Assembly (NCBI GenBank): GCA_963663735.2
Contig: CAXXHN010000002.1
Span: 682,001 to 746,000, forward strand
Length of the DNA: 64,000 nt
Reading direction: 5' to 3'
Origin: G963663735 sp963663735
GTDB taxonomy: Bacteria; Acidobacteriota; UBA6911; RPQK01; JAPXNP01
Of this stretch, positions 32,927-41,603 are shown piece by piece (within the stretch, counting starts at the first letter, position 1; every line of letters starts with the position of its first letter). The position numbers were made by a program, and so were the translations under genes. Below the pieces are notes generated by a model. The model did not search any database. It saw only the letters and a list, made by a program, of their open reading frames with translations, and was not told the origin of the DNA.

Positions 32927-34137
32927 TTCTTTCCCGCTTTAATGCTTCCCTGCCTGGTATTCTGCCCCAGGGGGTCCCAGGAAATGGTCCCGTTTTCTCC
33001 CTTCCAGGGCGTAATATCCCTGATTGCCTCCAGCAGCCGAACCCGGTTCAGCCCTGATTTCTCCATGGCGTCACGAAGCAGCAGGGCTGCGTCATAAAGG
33101 CTGCAGTCGGCGTAGTCCGGATCATACCCGGTAATACAGTGAAATTCCCTGGCGAAAGTGGAGTCAGATGAACAAGAGCCGGGAGAAACATAACTGAAGT
33201 CCGGGCATTCACTCCCACACAATTCCTTGAACCTGTTTCGTCCCATGAAAGGGCCGCCGATAATCTTTGCTGCCTGAAACCTATCGCGGATTTTACTGAC
33301 CAGGGCAGCACTTTCTTCCGGGGGTGCCATAACGATGAACAGGATTGTTTTTTCGTCAAACAGGTCCCAGGGCAGGGGTATATCCGGTTGATAATCGAAT
33401 ATGTACGCGGGCACGAGTTCTTCTTCTGATAACAGGTTTTTTACTTCCCTGGACAGGAGGCGGGAATCGTGGTCAGTTCCCGAAATCAAAACGAACGGCC
33501 CGGGTTCTGACAGCAGGGACCTGATTTTTGGGATCATGTCCCGGGCCAGTATATGGTCTCCGGGGAGCAGGGAAAAAAGCCATGGGACATTAGCCAGGTT
33601 GGCGGACTTGTCAGTGCTGACTGGATTAATTACCGGAATCCTGGCTTTGGCAGCCACCTGTTCCAGCAGGTGGGTGGAAGCGCTGTCTACTGAGCCGATC
33701 AGGGCCCAGATATCCTGTTTGTAGATCGTTTTGACCATGTCGCTGATTCCACCCTTCCAGGGATCTTCAGTCCAGATCGGAAGGAACCTGACGGGCTTCC
33801 CGTTAATGCCCGCGCCGGCATTAATATTTTTTTTCGCGATTTGCAGGGCGGTCCAGAATTCCCCGTATTCTGGATGGTCCGGGTCACCCGGGCCGAAGTA
33901 GGCAATCAGGATCTCCTCTGTTCCATCAGGCTCAGGCACCTTCGCTTCAGGCCCGAAATAGCCGGCCTGTTGTTTCCGGTATTCAAAGGGGGAGGGCTCT
34001 TCTGCTTCCTGGGCAAGACAGAATGATGGTGCCAGCAGAAGCAAGAGGAAGGCAGGCAGAAAAACCGGGTTCAGCCAGGAAGATGCAGTATGTAGCTGAA
34101 CCCGGTCTAGATTTAAGGCAGGAAATTTATTTTTCAT
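32923..34137 (-). CDS. Leu/Ile/Val-type periplasmic binding protein, second of a pair
   Basis: The 404-residue product has a signal peptide ending near SFCLAQ (about residue 32) and a type I periplasmic binding fold (IAYFGPGDPDHP, TIYKQDIWALIGSVDS, IPVINPVSTDKSAN). Cysteines occur in the C-terminal half (LCGSECPDF, GSCSSD, HCITGY, ADCSLY), unusual for the family. Its ATG overlaps the upstream gene's stop by 11 bases, so translation is coupled. No permease or ATPase is present, so a sensing or carrier role is as likely as ABC transport. Confidence 0.85.
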   Translation of the reverse strand: MKNKFPALNLDRVQLHTASSWLNPVFLPAFLLLLLAPSFCLAQEAEEPSPFEYRKQQAGYFGPEAKVPEPDGTEEILIAYFGPGDPDHPEYGEFWTALQIAKKNINAGAGINGKPVRFLPIWTEDPWKGGISDMVKTIYKQDIWALIGSVDSASTHLLEQVAAKARIPVINPVSTDKSANLANVPWLFSLLPGDHILARDMIPKIRSLLSEPGPFVLISGTDHDSRLLSREVKNLLSEEELVPAYIFDYQPDIPLPWDLFDEKTILFIVMAPPEESAALVSKIRDRFQAAKIIGGPFMGRNRFKELCGSECPDFSYVSPGSCSSDSTFAREFHCITGYDPDYADCSLYDAALLLRDAMEKSGLNRVRLLEAIRDITPWKGENGTISWDPLGQNTRQGSIKAGKN

Positions 34138-35611
34138 CACCCGCGGCAGACTGCCTTTCCACCCTGGAAACAGGGGGGATGTATCCCTCGGGTATCTCCA
34201 GATCCTCACGAGTGAAGAAGGTCCATTTCCCGTCAACAAATTTTGTGAGGGTTACCGGGCTGTTGTTATCCAGTGCGGCACTGAACTTAATATCGCCCAC
34301 TACACCAGGCCACGGTTTTTGCCTGTAAGCCAGGACATCGCGGATTTTGGCCCGGTTGAGTCCTGCCACTTGGGTGGCCCAGATTAGCATGTTCATTCCG
34401 TCGTATCCATGGGCTGCGTAGGTATCAGGCTCCACTCCGAACCTGGCCTGGAAAGACTTTTTGAAGGCAGCAAGTTTGGGATCATCCCTTTGCGGATTCC
34501 AGGGGTATGCAAACATTGCATTATCGAGATTATCCTCGGCGATTTTCAGGAAGCTGTCTTTTACATGGCGATCGCAGCCATAGAAAGGCATATCCATTCC
34601 CATTTTCCGCATCTGATTCAGAATTTTTGCCCCTGCTTCAGCATTTCCCCAATGCACTATAACCTCTGACCCGGCATCCCGCAGTCTTTCCAGCTGCAGG
34701 GAGAAATCTTCTTCGCCCAGGGGATAAGCCATTTCCAGGGTTATCGGTCTACCCAGGCGCCTGGCGCTGTCCCTAATTTCCCTCACTCCGAAACGTCCGT
34801 ACCTGCTGCTGGAGCGGATAATGCCAACTCGCTCATATTTCATTTTCCGGAACAGGTAATCTGAAAGTAGATAGCTCATCTGGCGATCATCGCTGATGCA
34901 GCGGAAGACCCAGGGGATATTGGTTTCAATAAAGGTCGGGTCAGTATCACCGCTGTTCATCATCGGAACTTCGGCCTTCAAGGCTACCCGGATGGCGATA
35001 TGGCTGTTGGCTCCGTCAATGGTCCCTAGAATGCCCCAGACCTTATCCTTGTAGGCCATGTCGACAATTTCGTTGCCGGAGGCGCCCCATAACCCATTGT
35101 CATTGCTCACAACCAATTCAAAAGGTAGGTTCCTCTTAAGGTATCCGCCTCTTTCATTTGCCTGTTCAATAGCCAGGCGGGCTCCCTGCAGCATCTGTAT
35201 GCCAAGCGGAATCTCCTGTTTCCCGGCGCCGGTGGCAACGGAAACAGTTGCCATGATGGGGCCTATGAACCCGATCTTTACTGATTCGAGATTTTCCGGC
35301 TCCGGTTTGGCGCGGCCCGGGCCCAGGTACTCCATCTGCTCCAGAAAATGTTCCTTGTAAGGGGTTACTCCTGAGAACGGTTCAACATCAGAAGCCGTTT
35401 TGGCGTAGTTTTTTTCTATCTTCAGGGGAACGGAGGGAGCTTCATAAGCGGAAATGGACTCAAGTTCCTCTAATAACCTGGCCAGGCTGGGATCATCCAG
35501 GGTGTTAGGGGGATTTATGTCCTGAACAGCTGTATCCTTCTCATCCTTGCCGATAAGCGCGCAAAATGTAAATAAAAAGGCACACAGTAAGATAAATGAC
35601 AATTTTTTCAT
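34127..35611 (-). CDS. Leu/Ile/Val-type periplasmic binding protein, first of a pair
   Basis: The 494-residue protein has a signal peptide (1-19) and a charged linker of about 90 residues before the fold begins at VKIGFIGPIMATVS (about 114). Type I binding-protein blocks follow: GARLAIEQANERGG, VWGILGTIDGANSHIA, VPMMNSGDTDP and YAAHGYDGMNML. It is longer than typical LivJ proteins (about 370). Its leading stretch YLGPGRAKPEPENLESVKI is echoed in the downstream protein (YFGPEAKVPEPDGTEEILI), so the two are paralogs. The ATG at 35611 has GAGG five bases upstream. Confidence 0.88.
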   Translation of the reverse strand: MKKLSFILLCAFLFTFCALIGKDEKDTAVQDINPPNTLDDPSLARLLEELESISAYEAPSVPLKIEKNYAKTASDVEPFSGVTPYKEHFLEQMEYLGPGRAKPEPENLESVKIGFIGPIMATVSVATGAGKQEIPLGIQMLQGARLAIEQANERGGYLKRNLPFELVVSNDNGLWGASGNEIVDMAYKDKVWGILGTIDGANSHIAIRVALKAEVPMMNSGDTDPTFIETNIPWVFRCISDDRQMSYLLSDYLFRKMKYERVGIIRSSSRYGRFGVREIRDSARRLGRPITLEMAYPLGEEDFSLQLERLRDAGSEVIVHWGNAEAGAKILNQMRKMGMDMPFYGCDRHVKDSFLKIAEDNLDNAMFAYPWNPQRDDPKLAAFKKSFQARFGVEPDTYAAHGYDGMNMLIWATQVAGLNRAKIRDVLAYRQKPWPGVVGDIKFSAALDNNSPVTLTKFVDGKWTFFTREDLEIPEGYIPPVSRVERQSAAGDEK

Positions 35612-35716
35612 ATCAGCCTCTTTTTGTGGGTCAGGGCACTCCATACGGGGAAGGGCCCGTTTGTAAGCAATATCATAACACCGAATCAAGCCAGGGCAGG
35701 TTCTCCCGGGACGTTT

Positions 35717-36865
35717 TTATTCCGGGGTGGTCCTGAGTCCCTTATAATACCCGGTACCAACTGCTCTTGCCAGTCCTTTGGATGTACCGATCCATACATC
35801 ATCACCATCTATTGTAGCCCAGAGCGCGTAATTGTGAGGAAGGCTTTTTTCGAGTGATACTGTTTTCAGCACCTTGTCATCACGCATGATCAGGGCAGTG
35901 CCTTTTGGAGAATCAGTCTCCCTGGTATATTTCACCCAGGTATTTGTCTTGAAATCAGTGATTACCCCGACTCCTTTGTCCGTGCAGTACCAGGCTTCAT
36001 CAGCGCTCCTGCCGGCCACGGCATTGATGAAATCGCTGGCCAGGCCAGAATCATGTTTGTAAAATCCCCTCCATCTGCTGCCGTCATACCTGCATGCCCC
36101 AAAATAGGAAGAAACCCAAAGGATTTTATCCACGTAACTGGTGCCGGTTGTTATAACGTGGACCACCCCGTCGTCGCGATACAGATCAATTTCCATTTCT
36201 CCATCAGGGTCTATGTAATCCTTCCACTTGTCGGTAGCGACGTCATACTCCAGCACCCCGCTGCCCCAGACCCCCAGGAATACCTTGCCGTCTCCAGTGG
36301 AAACTCCGTAATTCCAGATTTCCTCCATCGGGGCATTTTTTTCGGTATATATAGTCCACTCTCCTGAAACCGTGTTATAGCGGCTTGCCCCGGCTGTGGT
36401 CGCAATCCAGACGTCCCGACTTTCCATGGCTACACCGTAAACAACATCATTCACCAAGCCGCTGTTCAGCTGGTGAAAATGATCAAACCGGCCGCCGCTG
36501 AAACGCGCCAGGCCTCCGCCGAACATTCCGATCCACAGATCCCCGGTGTTCGGATCCAGGGCCAGCGATGACACAACCCTCCAGGGAAGTCCGTTTTCCT
36601 CATTCCAGGTTTTAATTTCTTTGGTTCTCTTGTCCAGGCGGGCCAGGCCGTTTTCGGTCCCTACCCAGAGGTAAGGGCCATCCACCGCTATGGCAAAAAT
36701 GTGTTCATTTGGTAATCCATCTTTTTCAGTGAAGTGCTCCCAGTTGGTGTAAACATAAGGGAGACCCTTATGTTCCGTATCTCTTGCCGGTTTGGTTTCC
36801 TGAGCCGGAAGAGAGGAGATAGAAAGAAGGAGAAGAATAATTACAGGAAATAATATTTTTTTCAT
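35717..36865 (-). CDS. exported two-component-type beta-propeller protein without a kinase
   Basis: The 382-residue protein has a signal peptide (1-21) and then repeated blades of the two-component regulator propeller type: LWVGTENGLARLDKRTKE, LWIGMFGGGLARFSGG, VWIATTAGASRYNT, FLGVWGSGVLEYD, AWYCTDKGVGVITD and VWIGTSKGLARA. In hybrid two-component systems such propellers are the periplasmic sensor of a histidine kinase. Here the protein ends after the propeller with no membrane helix or kinase. It lies 105 bases before the first binding-protein gene and 179 bases after the haem protein gene, all on one strand. Confidence 0.87.
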   Translation of the reverse strand: MKKILFPVIILLLLSISSLPAQETKPARDTEHKGLPYVYTNWEHFTEKDGLPNEHIFAIAVDGPYLWVGTENGLARLDKRTKEIKTWNEENGLPWRVVSSLALDPNTGDLWIGMFGGGLARFSGGRFDHFHQLNSGLVNDVVYGVAMESRDVWIATTAGASRYNTVSGEWTIYTEKNAPMEEIWNYGVSTGDGKVFLGVWGSGVLEYDVATDKWKDYIDPDGEMEIDLYRDDGVVHVITTGTSYVDKILWVSSYFGACRYDGSRWRGFYKHDSGLASDFINAVAGRSADEAWYCTDKGVGVITDFKTNTWVKYTRETDSPKGTALIMRDDKVLKTVSLEKSLPHNYALWATIDGDDVWIGTSKGLARAVGTGYYKGLRTTPE

Positions 36866-37044
36866 AACACTAAAAGCCCACTGAGCATCCTGTCGGCGAA
36901 ATTCGTCCAATCGCATTCTCCGGATCAACCGGAAACCGCCGGGAGGTCTGTTTTATTCGTTTCAGATTAATACTTATAAATTTCTGGCAGTAAATCAGTC
37001 TGTTAAGTCAGTTATTGCATTTATGTTAATATCCGGGCCTGTCT

Positions 37045-39939
37045 TTACAGGGTTTTCAGGTATTCAATAAGATCATTTAATTCATCCTTGGTCATATCAT
37101 TGGTAACTCCATGCCGGTCATCAGGATTATACGTGGTCCAGATCTCCTCGAGAGTGGGAGCTATTCCGTTGTGGAGATATGGCGCGGAGTCGTAGATATT
37201 GTTCAAGTGAGGAACATCAAATTTTGCTTCCCTGTCGTACTTCATCTTGGTCCCCACATCGTGCACTTCCCGGGCCGTGAACAAGGGGCCGGAGTGACAG
37301 GTGACGCATCTGTTCTGTCGTGGAATTATCCTGCCGTCATTGGTCATGGTCCGTTCAAATACTTTTTTTCCCTTGCGTTGGGCATCTGTTAATTCCGCGC
37401 CAAGAGGCCGGTAGCGATTGGGCGGCCTGGGGATTGAAGAGATATAGCGGTCCAGAGCGGTAAGCTGTTCAGGCGTAAAGGGCTGGAGCCTGGTGAAAAA
37501 CACGGATAACCTGGGGCCACATTGCCTCTGCAGGGAAGGGTTGGTACCCTCCCATTTAAACGGTGCCGTATCCAGGATACCTCTCAGGGTCCGGTTATCA
37601 ACCGGGCTTTTGCCTACGCCGTCCGGTTCAATATCATAGGTAAGTCCGTCGATATGTCCATCCGGATGGCAGCTGTGACAGGAAAACTGCCGGTGAAAGG
37701 TGATGTCAGCATTATGAAACAGTTTTTCACCGTAACGAATCTGGGTAATCTCTTTTGGCCCACCCAGGTCTATGGTGGAAACAGCCTGGAGTGAATCAGC
37801 ATCGATAACAGTAAGGGAGTCATCCAGGGCATTTGCCGTGTATACGGTTTTTCCATCAGGACTTGCCGCCAGGCCCCTGGGGCTGTCTCCGGTTTTAATA
37901 TGTCCGATTATGAACTCTGTGGGAATTCCAAGGTGATTAGGCAGGACGTTTTTTCTTTTCTCAGGAGAGGCGGAGGTCACAATTTCCAGAAGCTTATCGA
38001 CGTCGACCACAGCCACTCGGCTGGAAGTGGCGCTGGTAATCATGGCAACTTTACCATCGGCCGCAAATTCCACGTCTGCTGGATCAGGAAAAGAAAGGTT
38101 GGGTTCATCCAACAGTACCTGGTCAACTTCCCCGTTCTTCCAGATTATTCCCAGGCCGTTGGTAATGGTCCAACCCTGCATCAACCGAGTCATGGGCACC
38201 AGGTTTTTCGTGCGCATCAGGGTTATGAAAGCAAACTCGCCGCTGGGGTGCCAGGCTACTCCCTGCAGCAGGTTGGCGGCAGGCACCACTATCCGGTTGG
38301 TGACAACTCTTCTGGCCACGTCCACCACGGTAATTTCAGACATGGAAGGGGTGCGGAAAGGGACAAACCTTGACAGGGTATTGGTTACCAGCATCGTCGA
38401 TCCATCAGGAGAAATGGACAGCGACCATGGAGACCTGCTGGCCTGCAGCCTGCGGGTTTCTTCCAGGGTTTCCGCGTCCAGGATGGAAATGCTGTCATCA
38501 GAGGTGTTTAGCACGAAGAGATTATTTCCGGCAGGATCAGTTATCAGTCCGTGGGGTTCGTCTCCAACGTCAACTGTCTCCAGCAGTTTCTTACTGATCC
38601 TGTCGATAACTGAAACACTGTCGTCAAGGCGGTTGGTAACGTAAACCAGTTTTCCATCCGGGCTGAAAATCAGATCGTTTGGTTGTCCCTTAACGAATAT
38701 TTCTGATATTTTCTTTTTTTTTTGGGTATCAACAACGATTACTGAATCGGATGATTCACAGGCTACCCACACTTCGCTTCCGTCAGGCGCAACGGCCAGA
38801 TTCAGCGGTGTTTTATATGGCTGGACCTTGGTTTGCAGCCGTTTGGGAGGATTGGTAGGGTGCTTGATTTTATCCCAGGCTTTACTGAAGTCGAATTTAG
38901 AAGTTGCAGTATCAGTGTGGCAGTTCCTGCAGGTGGCAGGACCCCCCTTCAACAGGCCCGCCGCTTTGGCTGCGGTCGAATCCGTCATTATTGCCTCATA
39001 GGCATATTCACTTCCAGCGCCGTGGCAGGCTTCACATCCAACACCCTCATCAGTTGAGAATGAATCCATAACCCGTCCCTCAAGGTTGCCTGATCCGGTG
39101 GCATGGCATTTGAGGCATTCAGGACTTTCCTCCGGATTCCCCTTTATTCCTCTTTTCATGGCAGTTTCGTAAGCAGCCGGAGTGGAGAGGATGGCAAAGG
39201 CTTTAGCATGATCGGACATTCTCCAGATGCTGTGCTGATAGCTCATTTCAGGGCCACTGTGGCAGGTGGCACAAGCCTGGTTTCCAATATATTTGCTGTC
39301 GCTTTTAGGCAGGTCTGTGAAAGTGTCAAGATCCTGGTGGGCCGGTACCGGAAGTGGGGCAGGGCTCCTGATTTCAGCTGCATTCCTGTCCGGGGTAGGA
39401 TGGGCAATCCTGACCCATGCTTCTGAAAGGTCCAGGGCTGGAAGTTTATGGACTGCAACGTGAGAACCCTTTTCAACATGGCACACCATGCAGTCATTGA
39501 TGATAGGCATCTTGAGTCCGGCTTTCATGGCTGCTTCGGGATCACTCATTACCTTAGCAGGCATGTATTCACTTCCGGGGCCATGGCATTTTTCGCATTG
39601 AACACCGTCATCAATCCGGAAATCATCATCTTTTTCCCAATCCTCAGCTTCAGCTCCGGTGGCATGGCATCCCAGGCATATGGCGGCTTTCTGGGGTTCT
39701 TCTTTTACTCCGCTTAATTCAGCTATGGTTTTTGCCCCTGGTTTTGCCAGGACCGCAAAGGAGGTGGAATGCCGGCTTAGCAGCCACTTGCTGTACTGAT
39801 GCCCCATTTGTTTTCCACTATGACAGTCGGCACAGGCTTTAACCCCGACATAAACAGGCTCAGGCGCGTCCTGGCCCGAAAGAGAGCAAAGGAATATTCC
39901 TAAAATAAATAATTGAAAAGAAGTCCACTTTTTCAGCAT
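37045..39939 (-). CDS. ten-haem cytochrome c / YVTN propeller / di-haem peroxidase fusion
   Basis: The 964-residue exported protein has a signal peptide (1-22). Two tandem tetrahaem units follow, about residues 29-150 and 216-335. Each has four CXXCH motifs in matching order (CADCH, CLGCH, CEKCH, CMVCH; then CATCH, CLKCH, CEACH, CRNCH), like cytochrome c554-type domains. A seven-bladed YVTN propeller spans roughly 365-720 (GSEVWVACESSDSVIVVD, KLVYVTNRLDDSVSVID, KTVYTANALDDSLTVID). The C-terminus is peroxidase-like, with CHSCH and CVTCH. It would carry ten haems c in the periplasm. The role is inferred as electron transfer, with donor and acceptor unknown. Confidence 0.9.
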   Translation of the reverse strand: MLKKWTSFQLFILGIFLCSLSGQDAPEPVYVGVKACADCHSGKQMGHQYSKWLLSRHSTSFAVLAKPGAKTIAELSGVKEEPQKAAICLGCHATGAEAEDWEKDDDFRIDDGVQCEKCHGPGSEYMPAKVMSDPEAAMKAGLKMPIINDCMVCHVEKGSHVAVHKLPALDLSEAWVRIAHPTPDRNAAEIRSPAPLPVPAHQDLDTFTDLPKSDSKYIGNQACATCHSGPEMSYQHSIWRMSDHAKAFAILSTPAAYETAMKRGIKGNPEESPECLKCHATGSGNLEGRVMDSFSTDEGVGCEACHGAGSEYAYEAIMTDSTAAKAAGLLKGGPATCRNCHTDTATSKFDFSKAWDKIKHPTNPPKRLQTKVQPYKTPLNLAVAPDGSEVWVACESSDSVIVVDTQKKKKISEIFVKGQPNDLIFSPDGKLVYVTNRLDDSVSVIDRISKKLLETVDVGDEPHGLITDPAGNNLFVLNTSDDSISILDAETLEETRRLQASRSPWSLSISPDGSTMLVTNTLSRFVPFRTPSMSEITVVDVARRVVTNRIVVPAANLLQGVAWHPSGEFAFITLMRTKNLVPMTRLMQGWTITNGLGIIWKNGEVDQVLLDEPNLSFPDPADVEFAADGKVAMITSATSSRVAVVDVDKLLEIVTSASPEKRKNVLPNHLGIPTEFIIGHIKTGDSPRGLAASPDGKTVYTANALDDSLTVIDADSLQAVSTIDLGGPKEITQIRYGEKLFHNADITFHRQFSCHSCHPDGHIDGLTYDIEPDGVGKSPVDNRTLRGILDTAPFKWEGTNPSLQRQCGPRLSVFFTRLQPFTPEQLTALDRYISSIPRPPNRYRPLGAELTDAQRKGKKVFERTMTNDGRIIPRQNRCVTCHSGPLFTAREVHDVGTKMKYDREAKFDVPHLNNIYDSAPYLHNGIAPTLEEIWTTYNPDDRHGVTNDMTKDELNDLIEYLKTL

Positions 39940-39954
39940 TTTCCGTTTTCCCGG

Positions 39955-41598
39955 TTACCGGTTTTCCTTGACAACCGTTATTATCTGGTTTGCCTTAACA
40001 TGTTTTTGTTCCTGAACTGATCCGTCGGGCCATCTTATAGCGACATCAGCTTCTGTATTTTTACCAAGCCCGAAGTTGATCCTGGCATCAATCTGGCTTA
40101 AGTATCCACGGACTGGAATCAAGTCTTCGATTCTGTTCATTCCGTCAGTTGAAACCGTAATTCTTGCACCGTACGCTGGCATTCCGCCTGGCTTCATCAC
40201 CGGTATAACCTTCAACCAGTTATTTTTGTTTCCACCGTCATTCCGTAACAGTATAGCCTTGTCGTTAAGGTTAAGTACCAGGATGTCCATATCTCCGTCA
40301 TTGTCAATGTCAGCAAGTGAAGACCCCCTGCCCACATGCTCTGTCAGAAAATAAGGACCGGAACTCTGTGAAACATCCTGGAAGATGCCGTCTCCCTGGT
40401 TTCTCATCAGGACATCTTCCTCAATATACTCATGATGGGCGGCTCCATTGGAGACAAACAGGTCGAGGTAACCATCGTTGTCATAGTCAATCAGCAAACC
40501 TCCCCAGCCGGTATACTGGCCGCAGGTGATCGCCAGTTTGGACCGGGTAGTATGATCTTCAAAAAAATCTCCCTGATTCATTAGAAGGCTGCTGTATCCC
40601 ATGTCGGGAATATATACATCCAGAAGGCCGTCCCTGTTGATGTCCCCAACAAACGGACCCATGGAGGAAACACCCTGGCCATGTTCACCGAAAGCCAGAC
40701 CCAGGAACATTCCTTTTTCTTCGAAGGTTCCGTTTTTCATGTTTTCGTAGTAAAAATTTTCAGTTCCATCATTTGCCACGTAAATGTCCAGCCACCCGTC
40801 ATTGTTCAAATCAGCAACGGTTGAACTCATGGCCCGCCCATTGGTTTTGGTTATTCCGGCTTCCTTGGAGACATCGGTAAAAGTCCCATCGCCGTTGTTG
40901 CGGTACAGCGCGTCAGTCTGGGCACTGTAACTCAAGGGACCAGGATATCCTGCAGCCGCGTAATAGGCCCTGAAGGTGCCATCATCATATTCCAGGTAAT
41001 TGGCGACAAAAACGTCCAGGTCACCATCCCTGTCATAGTCGAACCAGGGTGAAGAAAGGCTCCACCTGGCGTCATCCAGTCCAGATTCTTTTGAAACATC
41101 GGTAAAGGTCCCGTCGCCGTTGTTGCGGTACAAAACATTCGGCCCATAATTTTGCACGTAAAGGTCCAGGTCTCCGTCACCGTCATAGTCAGCGGCTGAG
41201 GAGGAGTAGCTGGGACTCGGATCGCTGACCCCTGCCTTTTTTGTTACTTCGGTAAAGGTCCCGTCACCGTTGTTGCGGTAGAGGGCATTAAACAGCTTAT
41301 CTCGGAGGCGCCTGCCCCGGCTGTCATTAACGGAGCGGCTCCAGGAACCATTGGTAAAGTATATGTCTATCCATCCATCATTATTGTAATCAAAGAAGAG
41401 AGGTCCTGCTCCTGTGCCTTCAACAATATTGGTCAGGTCGTAATCTCCGAAACTATGCTTGAATGTTATGTTTGCTTCTTTGGTAATGTCGGTGAATGTA
41501 ATCTGTCTATTCTCGGAATCCTCAGCAGTCGCACAAGTAGAAAAAGCTATAAATAATAGTAAGATAGTCAGTGTAATATTATATTTAACTTTAATCAC
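39955..41598 (-). CDS. exported VCBS/FG-GAP protein with ASPIC/UnbV C-terminal domain (CRTAC1-like)
   Basis: The 547-residue protein has a signal peptide (1-25). Repeated calcium-loop blades follow, with the recurring unit LYRNNGDGTFTDVSKEAG and loops such as DYDGDGDLDLYV, DYDRDGDLDVFV and DIDNDGDMDILV. An ASPIC/UnbV domain ends it (about 460-547: GARITVSTDG, RINFGLGKN, VAIRWPDGS). Three near-identical DNA stretches encode the blade unit. Such proteins are extracellular, and their roles are mostly unknown. It starts 5 bases after the HzsA-like gene and ends 15 bases before the haem fusion gene, so all three share a transcript. Confidence 0.9.
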   Translation of the reverse strand: MIKVKYNITLTILLLFIAFSTCATAEDSENRQITFTDITKEANITFKHSFGDYDLTNIVEGTGAGPLFFDYNNDGWIDIYFTNGSWSRSVNDSRGRRLRDKLFNALYRNNGDGTFTEVTKKAGVSDPSPSYSSSAADYDGDGDLDLYVQNYGPNVLYRNNGDGTFTDVSKESGLDDARWSLSSPWFDYDRDGDLDVFVANYLEYDDGTFRAYYAAAGYPGPLSYSAQTDALYRNNGDGTFTDVSKEAGITKTNGRAMSSTVADLNNDGWLDIYVANDGTENFYYENMKNGTFEEKGMFLGLAFGEHGQGVSSMGPFVGDINRDGLLDVYIPDMGYSSLLMNQGDFFEDHTTRSKLAITCGQYTGWGGLLIDYDNDGYLDLFVSNGAAHHEYIEEDVLMRNQGDGIFQDVSQSSGPYFLTEHVGRGSSLADIDNDGDMDILVLNLNDKAILLRNDGGNKNNWLKVIPVMKPGGMPAYGARITVSTDGMNRIEDLIPVRGYLSQIDARINFGLGKNTEADVAIRWPDGSVQEQKHVKANQIITVVKENR

Positions 41599-41603
41599 TT
41601 ATT

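Noticed and set aside
32923..35611. Branched-chain amino acid ABC importer
   Set aside because: Two binding proteins but no permease or ATPase genes are adjacent on either side.
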